Shown: piece after piece, positions 1 to 8,380 of the stretch
How the letters are laid out: each line of letters opens with the position of its first letter
How positions within the stretch are numbered: the stretch's first letter is position 1
Assembly (NCBI RefSeq): GCF_011813015.1
Contig: NZ_QHLQ01000001.1
Span: 372,001-436,000, forward strand
Length of the DNA: 64,000 nucleotides
DNA from: Parasedimentitalea denitrificans
GTDB taxonomy: Bacteria; Pseudomonadota; Alphaproteobacteria; Rhodobacterales; Rhodobacteraceae
Direction: 5' to 3'
Program-made: the position numbers and the translations under genes
The notes under the pieces: generated by a model
Seen by the model: only the letters and a program-made list of their open reading frames with translations
Database searches by the model: none
Told to the model about the DNA's origin: nothing

Positions 1-1
1 T

Positions 2-538
2 CGCCTGCGTTATCCCAATGTCACCCTAAGCCTACGGGTCGGGAACACCGAGGAAATCCTGGAAGAGCTGCGATCCTATAACGCCGAAATCGGCGTGGCT
101 GGCAGCCCATCCCCCGGCAAAGACATGGATATACTGGATCTGGGCGCAACCGAGATTATCGGCTATGCCAGCAAGGACCTGCTGCCTGTCGGCAAGACGT
201 CGGTCACGGTAAAGGAACTGTCGAAACTGCCGCTGATTTTTCGCGAGCAAGGATCAAAGACCCGCGAGAAGTTGGTTCAGGCCGCAGCGAAGAAGAAATT
301 CGCGTTATACCCCGCAATTGAGGCCGAAGGACGCGAGGCGGTTCGCGAAGTGGTGGCATCAGGCGCCGGTATCGGGTTTGTGTCAAAGGCAGAGTTTGTA
401 AACGACGAACGGTTGGTACCGCTAAAGATCAAAGATCTGGACATCAGCATGAGTGAATCGCTGGTGCATTTATCCCAGCGACGGGATGTCAAAGTCATAC
501 GATCCTTCATGGATTGTGCCCGCGGCCTGCAGGCATAA
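2..538 (+). CDS. LysR-family transcriptional regulator, C-terminal part (truncated by window edge)
   Basis: The reading frame is open from base 2 and gives the last 178 residues of a LysR-type regulator; the N-terminal helix-turn-helix lies outside the window. What remains is the effector-binding domain: the opening RLRYPNVTLSLRVGNTEE and the EGREAVREVVASGAGIGFV segment are typical of the second half of LysR proteins, where a small ligand binds between two lobes. It converges on the fused permease gene of the phosphonate-type importer, with a terminator hairpin between them, so it may control that importer; this is inference from position only. Fairly sure of the family, not of the ligand. 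Confidence 0.8.
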   Translation, partial: RLRYPNVTLSLRVGNTEEILEELRSYNAEIGVAGSPSPGKDMDILDLGATEIIGYASKDLLPVGKTSVTVKELSKLPLIFREQGSKTREKLVQAAAKKKFALYPAIEAEGREAVREVVASGAGIGFVSKAEFVNDERLVPLKIKDLDISMSESLVHLSQRRDVKVIRSFMDCARGLQA

Positions 539-542
539 AAAA

Positions 543-565
543 CCCCGCCAAGATCATTGGCGGGG
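543..565. terminator. Rho-independent terminator between LysR gene and importer operon
   Basis: A 9-bp perfect stem (CCCCGCCAA / TTGGCGGGG) with a 5-base loop. On the minus strand it is followed by TTTTTTATG, a good U-run, so it should end the importer operon. On the plus strand the tail CACTCTTTAAC is weaker but it can also serve the LysR gene. Confidence 0.8.
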
Positions 566-589
566 CACTCTTTAACAACGCTCTATCAC

Positions 590-2611
590 CTAGCGCGCGC
601 GCCAGGCCTGGGTGCGTCGCAGGACACCTTTGGATAGGATCAGGTGAATGATCCGTGCGCCTGCGTTGGTGTAGAAGATCATCATCCCCATCGCCGCAGC
701 CGGGGCAATATCGCCAGCATCGTCCATGTTCAAAACCGCAATCGAGGCAAGCGAGGTTTTAGGAGAATACAGGAACACCACCGCCGACACCGTCGTTAAT
801 GCGTTGACAAACAGGTAGATCGAGATATCCAGCACCGCAGGCAGGCAGACGGGCACCGTTACGCGGGTGAACAGTTTCATGGTTGGCTGTTTTAGCGAGG
901 CCGAGACCGATTCAAACTCGCGATCCATCTGCTTCAATGCTGTGACCGCTGTCAGGTGCGACACCGTATAAAAGTGGGTGACGGCTGAGATGACTAGAAT
1001 GGCCATGGTACCGTAGATCACATTCAAAGGGTTGGCCGGGTTGTTGAAGAAGAAGATATAGGCCAGACCCAGCACCATTCCGGGGATCGCCATTGGCAAC
1101 ATTGCGATCATCTGGAACAGCGACCGCCCTACCCGGAAGCCGTTGGATTTCTCAACCAAATAAGCACCGAAGAAGATTACCGATGTGCCGATGACGGCTG
1201 TCAGTAGCCCCAGCTTGATCGAGTTGTAATACGAGTTCCAACCGCCGCCGTCCATTTTGTCGAACTGATAGTTGTTCAGGCTAAGCGAAAGATCATAGGG
1301 CCAGAACTTAACCAGCGCCGCAAACTGGCAGACGGCCAGAATACCAACGATGAACAGGCCTATCAGGCTGGAGTAGATCAGAAAGATCCGGTCCATTTTG
1401 GCGTTAGGGCTGGGTTGGAACGGTACGGACCGCGCCGACAGGGTGGCGACCTGCTTGCTTTGCACATAGCGATCCAAGGCAAAGGCAAAGATTGCCGGAA
1501 CAATCAGCACCACAGACACCACAGCGCCCATCTCAAAGTTTTGCTGGCCGATCACCTGTTTGTAGATATCCACAGCCAGCATGTTGAACTGACCGCCAAT
1601 CACTTTGGGCAGGCCAAAATCGGTGATCACCAGATTGAACACCACAAACCCAGCCGAGATCAGGCCGTAGCGGGCGCTGGGGATGGTGACCGTCCAGAAG
1701 GTGCGCCACGGCGAGGCGCGCAGCGACACAGCCGCCTCGTACAGGCGGGCATCGGATATCGCGAGCGCAGTGGAAATGATCAGAAACGCATGGGGAAAGG
1801 TGAAGAACACCGAACCGATAACAATACCGATGGGGCCATAGATACTGGCACCAAACAACAGCTCCTTTAGCATGCCCTGATTGCCGAACAGATACACCAG
1901 CGCGATGCCGGGCAGCAGCGACGGCACCAAGATCGGCGCCATGGCGATCAGCCGGAACACGCCCTTGAACCGCATACAGCTACGGTTCAGCGCATAGGCA
2001 AACCAGAACGCCAGCGTGACAGTGACCACGGTGCTGATTACCGCGATAACCAGTGAATTCTTGACTGAGTTGAACAAGGCCGGGGTCGAGAAATAATTGA
2101 CAAAGTTGTCGACGCCAGTGGATTTCACCGGTCGCAACTGCACCCGCCTGAATGAATTGCTGTCCAGCGTAAGCCATTCCATATCGTCATGCAGGGTTGA
2201 CCCGACTAGGAACCGCCCACCAGGCTGCGCATTGCGGATCTGGTACATCACCGGGCTGCGGAAACTGAAATCGGGGAACAGCTTTGTCACCGCTAGACGG
2301 CTATCTGATCCGGCACTGAAATCGGCGTCCTCAAAGGCACCCGTTGCGGCATTCAGATCAACGGGGTTCAGCACCGTACCGTCAAACACTCCGTCCTGAT
2401 CAGACACCTGCATTTCATACTGGGATAGCTCAAACCGGTAGGTCGAGAATGACTTCGACAACATCGCATACAGCGGAAAGGCCAGCGTCACGATTAGATA
2501 GAGCGCGATCACAACCATGCCGCCACGCATGACAATGTCGTCCCGGCTTAGCTTGCTTTTAATCACCGGGCCGGGTGGCATCGAGGTGATATTGGTCGAG
2601 GGCGTGCTCAT
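590..2611 (-). CDS. Fused two-domain ABC permease, putative 2-aminoethylphosphonate / sugar-phosphate importer
   Basis: 673 residues: two permease halves fused in one chain, each with an EAA-type coupling loop (EAAVSLRASPWRTFWTVTIP in the first half, EFESVSASLKQPTMKLFTRV in the second). Between the first and second membrane helices is a soluble insert of about 130 residues (roughly 40-175), facing the periplasm if the usual topology holds. This fused architecture is known from the PhnU2/AepW-type phosphonate permeases and from AfuB of the hexose-phosphate importer AfuABC. It is the last gene of a three-gene minus-strand operon; its ATG shares one base with the TGA of the ATPase gene (TGATG), so translation is probably coupled. 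The substrate cannot be read from the sequence. Confidence 0.85.
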   Translation of the reverse strand: MSTPSTNITSMPPGPVIKSKLSRDDIVMRGGMVVIALYLIVTLAFPLYAMLSKSFSTYRFELSQYEMQVSDQDGVFDGTVLNPVDLNAATGAFEDADFSAGSDSRLAVTKLFPDFSFRSPVMYQIRNAQPGGRFLVGSTLHDDMEWLTLDSNSFRRVQLRPVKSTGVDNFVNYFSTPALFNSVKNSLVIAVISTVVTVTLAFWFAYALNRSCMRFKGVFRLIAMAPILVPSLLPGIALVYLFGNQGMLKELLFGASIYGPIGIVIGSVFFTFPHAFLIISTALAISDARLYEAAVSLRASPWRTFWTVTIPSARYGLISAGFVVFNLVITDFGLPKVIGGQFNMLAVDIYKQVIGQQNFEMGAVVSVVLIVPAIFAFALDRYVQSKQVATLSARSVPFQPSPNAKMDRIFLIYSSLIGLFIVGILAVCQFAALVKFWPYDLSLSLNNYQFDKMDGGGWNSYYNSIKLGLLTAVIGTSVIFFGAYLVEKSNGFRVGRSLFQMIAMLPMAIPGMVLGLAYIFFFNNPANPLNVIYGTMAILVISAVTHFYTVSHLTAVTALKQMDREFESVSASLKQPTMKLFTRVTVPVCLPAVLDISIYLFVNALTTVSAVVFLYSPKTSLASIAVLNMDDAGDIAPAAAMGMMIFYTNAGARIIHLILSKGVLRRTQAWRAR

Positions 2612-3747
2612 CAGCTTGCCTCCGAGCGGGGAAAGGCCATCAGACGATTTTGCGGCAGTTCAACCACCATGGTTTTGCCCGCCTCTAGTTCAAATCGACG
2701 GACGGCGTTGATGGACAGATCGGCGATCAGTTCAGAGTCACAAAAATATTCATTCTGCAACCGGCAGCGCCAGAACGAGCCGAGGAACTCCATTTCTGCA
2801 ATCAGCACCGTAAAGACGTTTTCTGGGTCGCCGATCACATCCGTTTCGTCTGGAGTGCCCGAACCATTTGCGTGTGGGATCACATCTTCGGGGCGGATGG
2901 CGGCCACGATGGCCTCGCCGTCTGCAAATTTATGTTCCTGGCTTTTGACAATATCACTGTCTGCGCCAATGGAAATGCCGGCCTTGCCGCGCGCCGTAGC
3001 GGGCAGCTGGTTCATCTCACCAATGAAGTCAGCAACAAACAGGTTGGCAGGCTCGCGGTAAATCTCAGTCGGAGAGCCGACCTGTTCGATCACCCCTTGG
3101 TTCATCACCACAATCCGGTCGGCCATGGTCAGGGCCTCTTCCTGATCGTGGGTCACCATCACGGTGGTCACACCCAGCTTGCGCTGTAGCTCTTTGATTT
3201 CGTGGCGTAAATGCACTCGCACCTTAGCATCCAGTGCCGAAAGCGGTTCGTCCAGCAACAATAGTCCAGGATTGGTTGCAATGGCGCGTGCCAGTGCAAT
3301 ACGCTGCTGTTGGCCACCGGACAATTGCGCCGGATACTTTTTGCCCTGCTCAGGCAACCCAACCAGATGCAGCAATTCATTAACCCGCGCAGTGATTTCC
3401 GACTTGCCGCGGCCAGTGTTTTCCAGGCCAAAGGCGATGTTTTTCTCAATCGTCAGGTTCGGGAACAAGGCATAAGACTGGAACACAATACCAAAGTCAC
3501 GCTGTGACGGTGGCAGGTTCGACACGTCTTTGCCATCTTGCAGGACCTCACCCTTGGTTTGCAGATCCAGCCCGGCGATTGCACGCAGCAGAGTGGTTTT
3601 TCCACAGCCCGATGGCCCAAGGAAACATATGAATTCCCCCTCGTTGATATCCAACGAAATGTCTTTGAGGGCAAGGAATTCGCCAAAGGCTTTCCAGAGG
3701 TTCGTGATGCTCAGATAGAGATCACCAGATGCTGTTGCTTGCGTCAC
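2611..3747 (-). CDS. ABC transporter ATP-binding protein, putative 2-aminoethylphosphonate type
   Basis: 378 residues with Walker A GPSGCGKTT, Q-loop, signature LSGGQQQRIALARA, Walker B LLLLDEPLSALD and switch His in VMVTHDQEEAL, followed by a C-terminal TOBE-like domain. It closely fits the PhnT2/AepV family (ATPases of Fe3+/spermidine/phosphonate-type importers). I place the start at the GTG at 3747: AAGGA lies about 8 bases upstream and the protein then begins VTQATASGDLYLSITNLWK. An upstream ATG at 3813 would add 22 residues of unlikely sequence (MYGGFGRDVSARA) and has no good ribosome site. It energises the fused permease next to it. Confidence 0.88.
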   Translation of the reverse strand: MTQATASGDLYLSITNLWKAFGEFLALKDISLDINEGEFICFLGPSGCGKTTLLRAIAGLDLQTKGEVLQDGKDVSNLPPSQRDFGIVFQSYALFPNLTIEKNIAFGLENTGRGKSEITARVNELLHLVGLPEQGKKYPAQLSGGQQQRIALARAIATNPGLLLLDEPLSALDAKVRVHLRHEIKELQRKLGVTTVMVTHDQEEALTMADRIVVMNQGVIEQVGSPTEIYREPANLFVADFIGEMNQLPATARGKAGISIGADSDIVKSQEHKFADGEAIVAAIRPEDVIPHANGSGTPDETDVIGDPENVFTVLIAEMEFLGSFWRCRLQNEYFCDSELIADLSINAVRRFELEAGKTMVVELPQNRLMAFPRSEAS

Positions 3748-3840
3748 GAGATTAGTCCTTCGGTCTGCGCCATGCGCACGGGCCGACACGTCGCGGCCAA
3801 AGCCACCATACACTGTCGGAATAATTTGAGGGATTTAGGT

Positions 3841-3867
3841 GACGAGGGGCAAAAAATGCCCCTCGTC
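3841..3867 (-). promoter_or_regulatory. Intercistronic stem-loop after the binding-protein gene
   Basis: A 10-bp perfect stem (GACGAGGGGC / GCCCCTCGTC) with a 7-base loop, nine bases past the stop codon of the binding-protein gene and before the ATPase gene. There is no U-run on the minus strand, so it is more likely an mRNA-stabilising or partially attenuating hairpin that keeps binding protein in excess over the membrane complex. Confidence 0.7.
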
Positions 3868-3876
3868 GGATAGTGC

Positions 3877-4896
3877 TTACTTAGGATCCGACTTGCCGTC
3901 GTAGCGCGACTGCCACTCTTTCAGGATCTCAGCCCGGTTGTTGGCTGCGAACTCAAAATCGTTGTCGATCATCTTATCCAGCAAATTAGTTGGGAAATGC
4001 TCGACCGGCTTGGCAACGCCAGGATAGGCAACAACCGCATAACCGGTGTTGTACATCTCGTTCGCGCCCAAAGTGACCGTGAAATCAACCAGCTTTTGCG
4101 CAGCTTCCAGATTGGCGGTACCAGCTACAATCGCAGTGGCCTCCATATCCCAGCCTACACCTTCGCTTGGTACGATGATTTCCAGTGGCGCACCTGCGGC
4201 CTTGGACTTGGCGCCGCGGAAGGCAAAGGAAATACCGATTGGGATTTCACCAGCAGCGGCCAGTTTACAAGGCTTGGAACCAGAATGAGTATAACGCGCA
4301 ATGTTGTTGTGCAGCGCGTCCATATACTCCCAACCGCCATCTTTGCCAAAGATCTGCAACCAGCTGGACACATCCAGGAAGCCGGTGCCCGAAGAGTTCG
4401 GGTTCGGCATGATCACATGACCGGCATACTGCGGGTCAGTCAGGTCCTGCCACGAAGTAGGAGGCGTGAGACCAGCCTTTTCTGCTTCGACTGTGTTATA
4501 GCAGACTGAGGCAACCCAGGCATCCATGCCAACCCATGCAGGTGGATTGTCGCCATCCACAAACTTGGCGTCCAGCTTTTCCACACCCATCGGCGCATAG
4601 GCCTCTAGCATGCCTTCAGATTTCAGCAGCAGCAGCGAGGTTGCAGCCAGTCCCCAGACCACATCAGCCTGCGGATTGTCACGCTCGGCCAGCAGTTTGG
4701 CAGTGATGATACCGGTTGAATCGCGCACCCAGTTGATTTTGATGTCTGGATTGGCCTCGTTAAAGGTTGCAGCGTAACGGGCCAGATCTTCAGCCTCGAC
4801 CGCAGTGTAGACTGTCAGCTCTGTTTCAGCCGCAACTGATGTCGCTAATAGTGCCCCCGCGACCAGAGATGTGAGAGTTGATACCTTACGTTTCAT
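3877..4896 (-). CDS. Periplasmic substrate-binding protein, 2-aminoethylphosphonate / Fe3+-type family
   Basis: 339 residues with a Sec signal peptide (MKRKVSTLTSLVAGALLATSV, cut near VAA/E). The mature part begins ELTVYTAVEAEDLARY and contains NPQADVVWG and MPNPNSSGTGF, hallmarks of the AfuA/FbpA/PhnS2 binding-protein group. The start at 4896 has a strong site, GAGGAG about 6 bases upstream; an earlier in-frame ATG at 4947 would put 17 odd residues before the signal peptide. First gene of the operon with ATPase and fused permease. Relatives bind 2-aminoethylphosphonate (AepX/PhnS2) or hexose phosphates (AfuA); no phosphonate-degrading gene is in the window, so the ligand stays open. Confidence 0.87.
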   Translation of the reverse strand: MKRKVSTLTSLVAGALLATSVAAETELTVYTAVEAEDLARYAATFNEANPDIKINWVRDSTGIITAKLLAERDNPQADVVWGLAATSLLLLKSEGMLEAYAPMGVEKLDAKFVDGDNPPAWVGMDAWVASVCYNTVEAEKAGLTPPTSWQDLTDPQYAGHVIMPNPNSSGTGFLDVSSWLQIFGKDGGWEYMDALHNNIARYTHSGSKPCKLAAAGEIPIGISFAFRGAKSKAAGAPLEIIVPSEGVGWDMEATAIVAGTANLEAAQKLVDFTVTLGANEMYNTGYAVVAYPGVAKPVEHFPTNLLDKMIDNDFEFAANNRAEILKEWQSRYDGKSDPK

Positions 4897-5354
4897 TTTA
4901 GTCTCCTCTGTTTTTCTTAGTGATATTTCTGCGAGGTTGTTGATCACCCCTTTGTAATATTCCTGTGAAGCCGCGGTCAGTTTGGCATGATTTTACAACA
5001 AGAAAAATCGATTAAACCTACAACTTCATTACTCGGACCTATAGTTGATATTTCATTCTTCCCTGATCATCCAAACCGTGAAAGCCGTCAGTCGTTGAAC
5101 GTCCTCAAAATTCACGCAAACTTATCGATCACATCTCAACTCATTGAGATCTCGACATAAGCTGTCGCCGTGCCTTGGGTTTCCTGCCTCCTATCAGGTA
5201 ACCCTAGTCTGCATCTTTGTGCATTTCTATGTTTTCTTGCATAAATGTGCTTTTCTGTCTACAACCATGCTAATTAGTACTCTGATGCAATTACCCCCCA
5301 CGGCAAGCCGCGCAGCTTCGCGCCGGGCCAAGACAGCCACATTTGGAAACGCCT
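4897..5354. promoter_or_regulatory. Divergent promoter region with possible DeoR-type direct repeats
   Basis: 458 bases with no convincing gene between the binding-protein gene (minus) and the phosphatase gene (plus). An A+T-rich stretch at 5211-5260 contains TTTCT three times (5224, 5233, 5252), spaced 9 and 19 bases, and TGCAT twice (5220, 5238). Direct repeats at about one and two helical turns are common in operators of DeoR-family regulators, and a DeoR gene lies just downstream. I could not define -35/-10 boxes with confidence. Confidence 0.4.
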
Positions 5355-6158
5355 ATGACCAATACTCACGACATCTCAAAAAGCGCCGTGGACTTTGCCA
5401 TATACCTGGCGGATCAAGCCCGTCTTGTATCACTGCCAGGTTTTCGCAAAGATGTTGAAATCATAAGGAAAGATGATCATAGCCCAGTGACTGAAATCGA
5501 TCGAAACGTCGAAAGTTTTGTGCGTGAAATGGTCGGAAAAACATTTCCATCACATGGGTTTCTGGGCGAGGAATTTGGCTCAGTAAATCTGGATTCCAAG
5601 GACCTATGGGTTGTTGATCCTATCGATGGCACCCGCAGTTTCATCACTGGCTGGCCGATATGGGGCACGCTACTGGCCAAGCTGAGTAACGAGCGCCCAG
5701 AGATTGGCATTATCGATATGCCCGCGATTCGGGAGAGATGGCTGGGGATTTGTGGCAAAGGTTGCACTTTTGAAGATCACAGTGGCGTCAAGCGGAATTG
5801 CCGGGTGTCGACATGTGACACGCTAGCCGACGCACGGTTCTACACCACCAACATCCTGTACTTTGAACCCGAAGACAGGGTGAACATTGAAACACTGCTG
5901 CAGACAGTCGCGGTGCCACGCTTTGGGGGCGATTGCTATTCCTACGGATTGCTGGCGCTGGGTCATGTGGATCTAGTGGTCGAGGCAAAACTAGAGCCCT
6001 ATGACTACTTCGCCCTTGTCCCGGTGGTGGAAAGTGCGGGCGGCGTGATCACAGACTGGTCCGGAAATCCACTACATCAAGGCTCAGACGGACGGGTCAT
6101 TGCAGCAGCGACACCGCAATTGCATGCGGCAGCGCTGGAAATATTACAACGGATCTGA
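5355..6158 (+). CDS. Inositol monophosphatase-family phosphatase, HisN-like
   Basis: 267 residues. The metal-binding signature of the lithium-sensitive Mg2+-dependent phosphatases is complete: GEEFG (Glu), WVVDPIDGTRSFITG (Asp-x-Ile-Asp-Gly-Thr) and the C-terminal LEPYDYFALVPVVESAGGV. The last motif, with PYD and AL.P..E.AGG, is closer to histidinol-phosphate phosphatases (HisN) than to classical inositol monophosphatases. The start is the ATG at 5355 with GGA seven bases upstream; a TTG at 5343 is less likely. It is followed after 13 bases by a DeoR regulator and lies opposite a phosphonate/sugar-phosphate-type importer, so it may dephosphorylate the imported compound rather than make histidine. 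The family is clear; the substrate is inference. Confidence 0.82.
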   Translation: MTNTHDISKSAVDFAIYLADQARLVSLPGFRKDVEIIRKDDHSPVTEIDRNVESFVREMVGKTFPSHGFLGEEFGSVNLDSKDLWVVDPIDGTRSFITGWPIWGTLLAKLSNERPEIGIIDMPAIRERWLGICGKGCTFEDHSGVKRNCRVSTCDTLADARFYTTNILYFEPEDRVNIETLLQTVAVPRFGGDCYSYGLLALGHVDLVVEAKLEPYDYFALVPVVESAGGVITDWSGNPLHQGSDGRVIAAATPQLHAAALEILQRI

Positions 6159-6171
6159 AACAAACACCGCC

Positions 6172-6954
6172 ATGTGGAAAAACCAACGACACCAAAGAAT
6201 ATTCAGGCGGCTCGAAGAGTTACAGAGCGTCACCACCGATGATCTGGTCGATGACCTATCGGTGTCGCGCGAAACTGTGCGCCGGGATCTGTTGGATATG
6301 GAGGCACTGGGGCTGCTACGGCGCGTCCACGGCGGCGCGGTGTCTGCCGACGCCCATTCGGAGCCCCCACTGGATGTACGCTCAAAACTGCACGTCAGGG
6401 AAAAACAATCGATTGCTCGGGCAGCTTGTGATCTGATCACGGATCATAAGGTGGTGTTCTTCGACACTGGTAGCACCACGATATTTCTAGCCCGGCGACT
6501 GGCCACGATTCATGGGCTTCACGTCATCACCAATTCCCTGGATGCGGCAAGCCGGTTGCAGAAAGACTATGACGCCAACCGAATCTCCAGCCGGGTATCG
6601 TTGCTGGGCGGCAGCCTGACGGCGTTTAATTTTGCCACCTCAGGCCAGCAGACAATCCGCGAGATCTCTCGTATTCAGGCGGATATTGCCTTTGTCTCGC
6701 CCACGGCGATCGACCATCAATATGGCGCGTTGAACGCAGCCGAAGCAGAGACTGAGGTTGCCCAAGCGATGCTGGAAAACAGCCGCGAGAACGCGGTTCT
6801 GGCGGATGCGGCCAAGTTTTCGACCAATGGGAATTATCGCTATTGCCGGTTTGAACAGATGGATGCGCTGGTGACAGATGCCCAGATCCGCAAGCAGGCG
6901 GATCTGGTGCAGACAGTGTCAGGACGGGTGAAGCGGCTGATCATCGCTGAATAA
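6172..6954 (+). CDS. DeoR-family transcriptional regulator
   Basis: 260 residues. The N-terminal helix-turn-helix (VTTDDLVDDLSVSRETVRRD, then LRRVHGGAV) is the classic DeoR signature, and the C-terminal sugar-phosphate-sensing domain follows with FFDTGSTTIFLARRL and HVITNSLDAA. The start at 6172 (MWKNQRHQRIFRRLEEL) is chosen because the family begins right there; the longer frame from 6100 would overlap the phosphatase gene. DeoR proteins usually respond to phosphorylated sugars, which fits the phosphatase before it and hints that the importer on the other strand takes up a phosphorylated compound. It converges on the cytosine deaminase gene with nine bases between. Confidence 0.88.
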   Translation: MWKNQRHQRIFRRLEELQSVTTDDLVDDLSVSRETVRRDLLDMEALGLLRRVHGGAVSADAHSEPPLDVRSKLHVREKQSIARAACDLITDHKVVFFDTGSTTIFLARRLATIHGLHVITNSLDAASRLQKDYDANRISSRVSLLGGSLTAFNFATSGQQTIREISRIQADIAFVSPTAIDHQYGALNAAEAETEVAQAMLENSRENAVLADAAKFSTNGNYRYCRFEQMDALVTDAQIRKQADLVQTVSGRVKRLIIAE

Positions 6955-6963
6955 ACCGCCCGC

Positions 6964-8256
6964 CTAGCTGGACTGCTGCGGTGCGTAGTCAGCCGGGTTC
7001 AGCCCTGATGGCCTGTCGGGCAGAGCCAGTTCAGTCAGCTGCGGCGCGGTGCGGGCGATCACTTTGCCCTTTCGAATGACGGCCAATCGCGTGGCGCGTA
7101 GACGGATTGCCTCGATTGGGTCCTGCGCTTGCAGCAGCACCATGTTCGCGTCGCAACCTTTGTCTAGCCCATAACCTTGCAGCCCCATAATTGCGGCTGA
7201 ATTCTGGGTGACGGCTTCAAAACACCAAGCCATATCAGCGCGGCTGGACAGTTGCCCCACATGCAGCCCCATCATCGCGACATCCAGCATGTCGGCGCGG
7301 CCCAGCGAGTACCACGGGTCCATCACGCAGTCAGAGCCAAAGCCAACGGTAATCCCGGCATCGCGCAGTTCAGGCACGCGAGTCTGCCCCCGACGTTTGG
7401 GATAGGTGTCGTGACGCCCTTGCAACATGATGTTGATCAGCGGATTGGGGATCGCGTGGACCTGCGCCTCGACCATCAGCGGGATCAGTTTGGAGACGTA
7501 GTAGTTATCCATCGAGTGCATCGAAGTTAGATGTGAACCTGCCACCCTGCCCTGCAATCCCAGCCGCTGGGTCTCGGAAGCCAAGGTTTCGATATGGCGA
7601 CTGTGCGGGTCGTCACTTTCGTCGCAATGCATATCGACCATCAACCCGCGTTTCTCGGCAATCTCACACAGCTGACGAACCGACTCGGCCCCGTCGGCCA
7701 TAGTGCGTTCAAAATGTGGGATGCCGCCAACCACATCCACGCCCATGTCCAGTGCGCGGATCAGGTTCTCCATCGCGGTTGGATCGCGCAGCACACCGTC
7801 CTGTGGAAAGGCGACCAGTTGCAGGTCCAGATAGGGGGCGACCTTTTTGCGGACCTCTAGCAGCGCCTGCACACCAGTCAGCGCATCATCACAGACGTCC
7901 ACATGGCTGCGGATAGCACCGATGCCCATGGACACCGCCAGATCGCAATAGCGCAGGGCGCGGGTGACAATGTCGTCGACGCTCTGGATGGGCTTCAGCT
8001 CTCCCCACAATGCGATACCTTCGAGCAGCGTGCCAGAGGTGTTCATCCGCGGTGTACCCAGAGACAGGGTGGCGTCCATGTGGAAATGTGGGTCCACAAA
8101 GGGTGGCGAGACGAGGTAGCCGGTGGCGTCGATCACCTCTTGTGCCTGCGCCGTGATATTCGGCTCAACGGCGGCGATTGTGCCATTATGGCAGGCGATA
8201 TCGATGCCGGTGCGGCCATCTGGCAGGGTGGCATTTTTGAGGATCAAGTCGAACAT
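6964..8256 (-). CDS. codA: Cytosine deaminase (amidohydrolase superfamily)
   Basis: 430 residues, almost the same length as E. coli CodA and colinear with it. Metal and catalytic motifs are present: DPHFHMD, AFPQDG, HCDESDD, SHLTSMHS and SDCVMDPWY. The enzyme hydrolyses cytosine (or a related base) to uracil plus ammonia in the cytoplasm using one divalent metal. In the last motif E. coli has FGHDDVFDPW; here the residue before the catalytic Asp is Ser and the one after it is Cys, at the position known to tune substrate choice in CodA. It is the last gene of the BMP-type importer operon, so imported bases could be deaminated at once. The 124-base gap to the permease gene holds a palindromic repeat. 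Confidence 0.82.
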   Translation of the reverse strand: MFDLILKNATLPDGRTGIDIACHNGTIAAVEPNITAQAQEVIDATGYLVSPPFVDPHFHMDATLSLGTPRMNTSGTLLEGIALWGELKPIQSVDDIVTRALRYCDLAVSMGIGAIRSHVDVCDDALTGVQALLEVRKKVAPYLDLQLVAFPQDGVLRDPTAMENLIRALDMGVDVVGGIPHFERTMADGAESVRQLCEIAEKRGLMVDMHCDESDDPHSRHIETLASETQRLGLQGRVAGSHLTSMHSMDNYYVSKLIPLMVEAQVHAIPNPLINIMLQGRHDTYPKRRGQTRVPELRDAGITVGFGSDCVMDPWYSLGRADMLDVAMMGLHVGQLSSRADMAWCFEAVTQNSAAIMGLQGYGLDKGCDANMVLLQAQDPIEAIRLRATRLAVIRKGKVIARTAPQLTELALPDRPSGLNPADYAPQQSS

Positions 8257-8293
8257 GTGGGTGCCTCGTGTTGGTTTTTGTATTTTATCATCC

Positions 8294-8370
8294 GGGCGCG
8301 CCTGACCTTGGGGAGGTGCAATGCGCCTTCCCGGGGGGAAGGTCAGGCGCGCCCGACCTATCGGTAGGGC
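8294..8370. repeat. Large palindromic intergenic repeat, copy A
   Basis: A 16-bp perfect outer stem (GGGCGCGCCTGACCTT at 8294-8309 with its complement at 8339-8354) encloses an inner hairpin (GGGGAGG / CCTTCCC, one G-T pair). A second small hairpin, 8351-8370 with loop TATC, shares the GCCC of the outer stem, so the two folds exclude each other. Copy B is at 11953-12031. It lies between the second permease gene and the deaminase gene. Confidence 0.88.
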
Positions 8371-8380
8371 AAACCGATTA

